From Amycolatopsis regifaucium (GTDB lineage Bacteria; Actinomycetota; Actinomycetes; Mycobacteriales; Pseudonocardiaceae): a stretch of 64,000 bases of DNA. The stretch lies in the NCBI RefSeq assembly GCF_001613935.1, contig NZ_LQCI01000034.1:721031-785030 (forward strand), read 5' to 3'. Every line of letters begins with the position of its first letter. Positions within the stretch are counted from its first letter, which is position 1. Shown in pieces: positions 62,289 through 64,000 of this stretch. The position numbers and the translations under genes are program-made. The notes below the pieces were generated by a model. It was not told where the DNA came from. It made no database searches and saw only the letters and a program-made list of their open reading frames with translations.

Positions 62289-63254
62289 TTACGCCGTCCG
62301 CTTGAACAGAGACCCCTGCCGCGGACGGCCCTGCGCGGCCCGGAACGCGGCACGGAGTTCGCCGAGTACGACGTCCGGCTCGGTGCGCAGCCGTGAAGGC
62401 AGTGTCTGGAGCACGACGATCCCCGCGGCGGCGTATCGGGCGTTGCGGGCGACGGTGGCACGGTGGTCTTCGAGGCTCGTGTGGTGACGGTAGGAGTCGA
62501 TCTCCCAAGCGAACGCGACCTCGTCGCACCAGAAGTCCGGGGTGGCGAGGTAGTTCCCGTCGGCGTCGTAGATCGCGACGTTCCACTGGCCGGGCGGGAG
62601 ACCGGATCTTCGTAAGAGGTGCCAGGCGTCTGCTTCGGCGACTGATCTGGCGCCATCGGCGAGTGGGATCAGGGCCTTCCTGAACAGGGCGGTTCCGGCA
62701 CGTCCGGCTTGGTCGAGTTCGTCGGTGAGCATGCCGGTGGTGCAGAAGCGGCGTTGGACGGACTCGGCCATCATCGCTTGGATCTCGTCTTCGTTCGTGA
62801 GCCTTCGTGCGGCGTCGAGGACGGCTCGGGGGACAGGGGCGACCGGGAGCCCACCCCGCACATATGCCCTGGGTGGATGTCGAGTCCGTTCGACGTGCAC
62901 GAAGCCCGTCGTGGCGATCCGCCGATCGGCGGGCACCAGGATGTGCACATCCCGCGGTGGCGGGAGCCGCTCCAGACCATGACCACGCAGCGCCCATAGA
63001 CCGGTCAGGAGCGCGTTTTCGCGACCATGGAGAAGCGCCGCCTGTAGCCGCTGTTCGTTGGTAGGTTCTCCACTGTGGAGCAGAACGATCCCAGGTAGAA
63101 GGCGTTGCCAGGGACCGCCGGAAGCGCACCGGCGTGAGATGGTCCTGCCCGGCACACCGGCGGCCTCGAGCGCGGCCGCGCGAACCACCATCGGGCCTTG
63201 GGTCAGTAGAGGGTCGGTCGACCAGGTTCCTCGTCGCACCCGATCACAGTGCAC
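62289..63254 (-). CDS. AbiEi-like N-terminal domain plus nuclease-like C-terminal domain
   Basis: 321-residue protein of the same layout as the one at 44670-45668. The N-terminus includes a winged-helix-like region with GPWQRLLPGIVLLHSG; the C-terminus (about 235-310) has YLATPDFWCDEVAFAWEIDS followed by YRHH, then HRATVARNARYAAAGIVVLQ, a pattern like PD-(D/E)xK nucleases of the DUF559/Vsr kind. No partner toxin gene is adjacent. Start could be GTG 63254 or 63239, neither with a good ribosome site. It closes the right side of the exopolysaccharide operon. Confidence 0.65.
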   Translation of the reverse strand: MHCDRVRRGTWSTDPLLTQGPMVVRAAALEAAGVPGRTISRRCASGGPWQRLLPGIVLLHSGEPTNEQRLQAALLHGRENALLTGLWALRGHGLERLPPPRDVHILVPADRRIATTGFVHVERTRHPPRAYVRGGLPVAPVPRAVLDAARRLTNEDEIQAMMAESVQRRFCTTGMLTDELDQAGRAGTALFRKALIPLADGARSVAEADAWHLLRRSGLPPGQWNVAIYDADGNYLATPDFWCDEVAFAWEIDSYRHHTSLEDHRATVARNARYAAAGIVVLQTLPSRLRTEPDVVLGELRAAFRAAQGRPRQGSLFKRTA

Positions 63255-63315
63255 TCGCCCACCGACAAAATCCGTTCTTTGGGTGCACGAACGGTCCTGT
63301 CATCTCATTTTCTTC

Positions 63316-63366
63316 GCGAACGTGGAGGATCCGGGACGCTCAACGTCCCGAATCCTCCACGCTCGC
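63316..63366. terminator. inverted repeat at the end of the second beta-helix gene
   Basis: Two 23-nt arms (63316-63338 and 63344-63366) with two mismatches and a 5-nt loop. The stop codon of the reverse-strand beta-helix gene (63340-63342) lies in the loop, so its last eight codons are part of the repeat. It likely ends that transcript. Confidence 0.65.
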
Positions 63367-64000
63367 GCCCGCATCCTGTGAGTAAGGAGCCCCCTGCCAC
63401 TCCGAAAACCCCACCGTCCGCGAAGTGTCGTGCACGACGAAACGCCAATCGCCCGAGTAAGCGTTGTCGTACCACCGGTTCTCCTGCCGAAAGGTCACCG
63501 CGTCCGAAACGGTAGAGCCCCGGTACGGCGACCAGTCCGGATAGGTCCCGAAATTCGCCAAAAGTGCCATCCGTCCGCAAAACCCCGAGCATCCGGAACC
63601 GATCCGGAAACGGTTGCCGTGAATGGAAACGCGCTGCGTCTTCCACCGGCAATCGTCGTAGAGCGGTTTCGAAGCGATGCCGGGCGAAGAACAGGAAGAG
63701 ACCGAAGGTACGAGAAGCGTGCAGGAGCCCGAAGAAGTGTTCGCCGGGCTGTTGCAGAAGCGGTCCGCGTTCTCCCACAGGGTGATTCCGGCCCAGTTGT
63801 CCTCGAAGACGTTGTCCGTGATCTCCACCAGCGAAGTCCTGGCCCGCACCCGGGGCTCACCGCCGGACTCCGAGATGTACACCGTCCCGACCGGGAAGTC
63901 GTCGCCCCGCGCGGCGAAGGCGCGCCCCTGCACCAGGGTGTTGCGCCGGAAGGTGTTCCCTCGGACGACGAGGTTGTAGGAGATCTCGTAGAACAGCGCC
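63340..64000 (-). CDS. right-handed beta-helix protein, paralogue of 57605-59131, 5' end beyond window
   Basis: The last 219 residues of a beta-helix protein. The reading continues to the window edge as ALFYEISYNLVVRGNTFRRN, so the GTG at 63933 is internal. It matches the 57605-59131 protein closely: VYISESGGEPRVRARTSLVE against IYVSESGGEPRVKARTDKLE, ITLWENADRFCNSPANTSSG against VTLWENSDRFCNSPANTSSG, and the conserved end GFSEWQGAPY against GFGEWQGAPY. Cys positions agree. Probably also exported, but its N-terminus is not visible. Opposite strand to the operon. Confidence 0.85.
   Translation of the reverse strand, partial: ALFYEISYNLVVRGNTFRRNTLVQGRAFAARGDDFPVGTVYISESGGEPRVRARTSLVEITDNVFEDNWAGITLWENADRFCNSPANTSSGSCTLLVPSVSSCSSPGIASKPLYDDCRWKTQRVSIHGNRFRIGSGCSGFCGRMALLANFGTYPDWSPYRGSTVSDAVTFRQENRWYDNAYSGDWRFVVHDTSRTVGFSEWQGAPYSQDAGASVEDSGR

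Noticed and set aside
63340..63933. Complete gene starting at GTG 63933
   Set aside because: The frame stays open to the window edge and upstream codons align with the paralogue, so this GTG is internal.

Overview
The window is high-GC DNA from an actinomycete, most likely a Pseudonocardiaceae member such as Amycolatopsis. This is inferred from GTG/TTG starts, the gene order of the menaquinone locus, a 14-gene complex I operon, an ESX-associated gene set, a SARP regulator and DUF5753/DUF6204/DUF3558 families. Nothing in the sequence names the species.

1-10.8 kb is the menaquinone locus: menB (cut by the left edge) diverges from menD, followed by a secreted M1 peptidase, a DUF3592 membrane protein, an inositol-monophosphatase-like protein (reverse strand), two GT4 mannosyltransferase-like genes (MgtA-like, PimC-like), a SARP regulator and the coupled pair menG-menJ. 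The order menD / DUF3592 / mgtA / menG / menJ matches what I recall for mycobacteria. The polyprenyl diphosphate synthase for the side chain lies further on, at 35.2 kb. 11.2-27 kb is a complete nuoA-N operon for NADH:menaquinone oxidoreductase, headed by two palindromes that match the Rex redox-repressor operator. Together these blocks make the quinone and the enzyme that reduces it.

27-35 kb is accessory: an alpha/beta-hydrolase relic, an HTH-DUF5753 regulator, a reverse-strand ESX-associated operon (WXG-like protein, DUF3558 lipoprotein, PPE-like protein, EspG-like chaperone), a degraded stretch, an SRPBCC protein, a secreted protein, a DUF6204 protein and a membrane-anchored zinc peptidase. 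35-44.6 kb holds the polyprenyl synthase, a membrane-anchored Glu/Pro-rich protein, korAB, an enoyl-CoA hydratase, an Lrp regulator divergent from dimethylargininase, a polysaccharide deacetylase and a GH75 chitosanase.

46-62.2 kb is a tight forward-strand exopolysaccharide operon: an AlgD-like GDP-mannose 6-dehydrogenase, GT4, two chain-length proteins without a Walker A motif, an asparagine-synthetase-like amidotransferase, a two-domain oxidoreductase, a heparinase II/III-like protein, a beta-helix lipoprotein, a Wzy-like polymerase, GT4 and a PAP2 phosphatase. A paralogue of the beta-helix protein runs off the right edge on the other strand. A uronate-containing polymer is the best inference. 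Two AbiEi-like/nuclease-like genes bracket the operon.

Several families of long perfect palindromes occur, mostly at convergent gene ends. One family member is read in frame inside nuoG.
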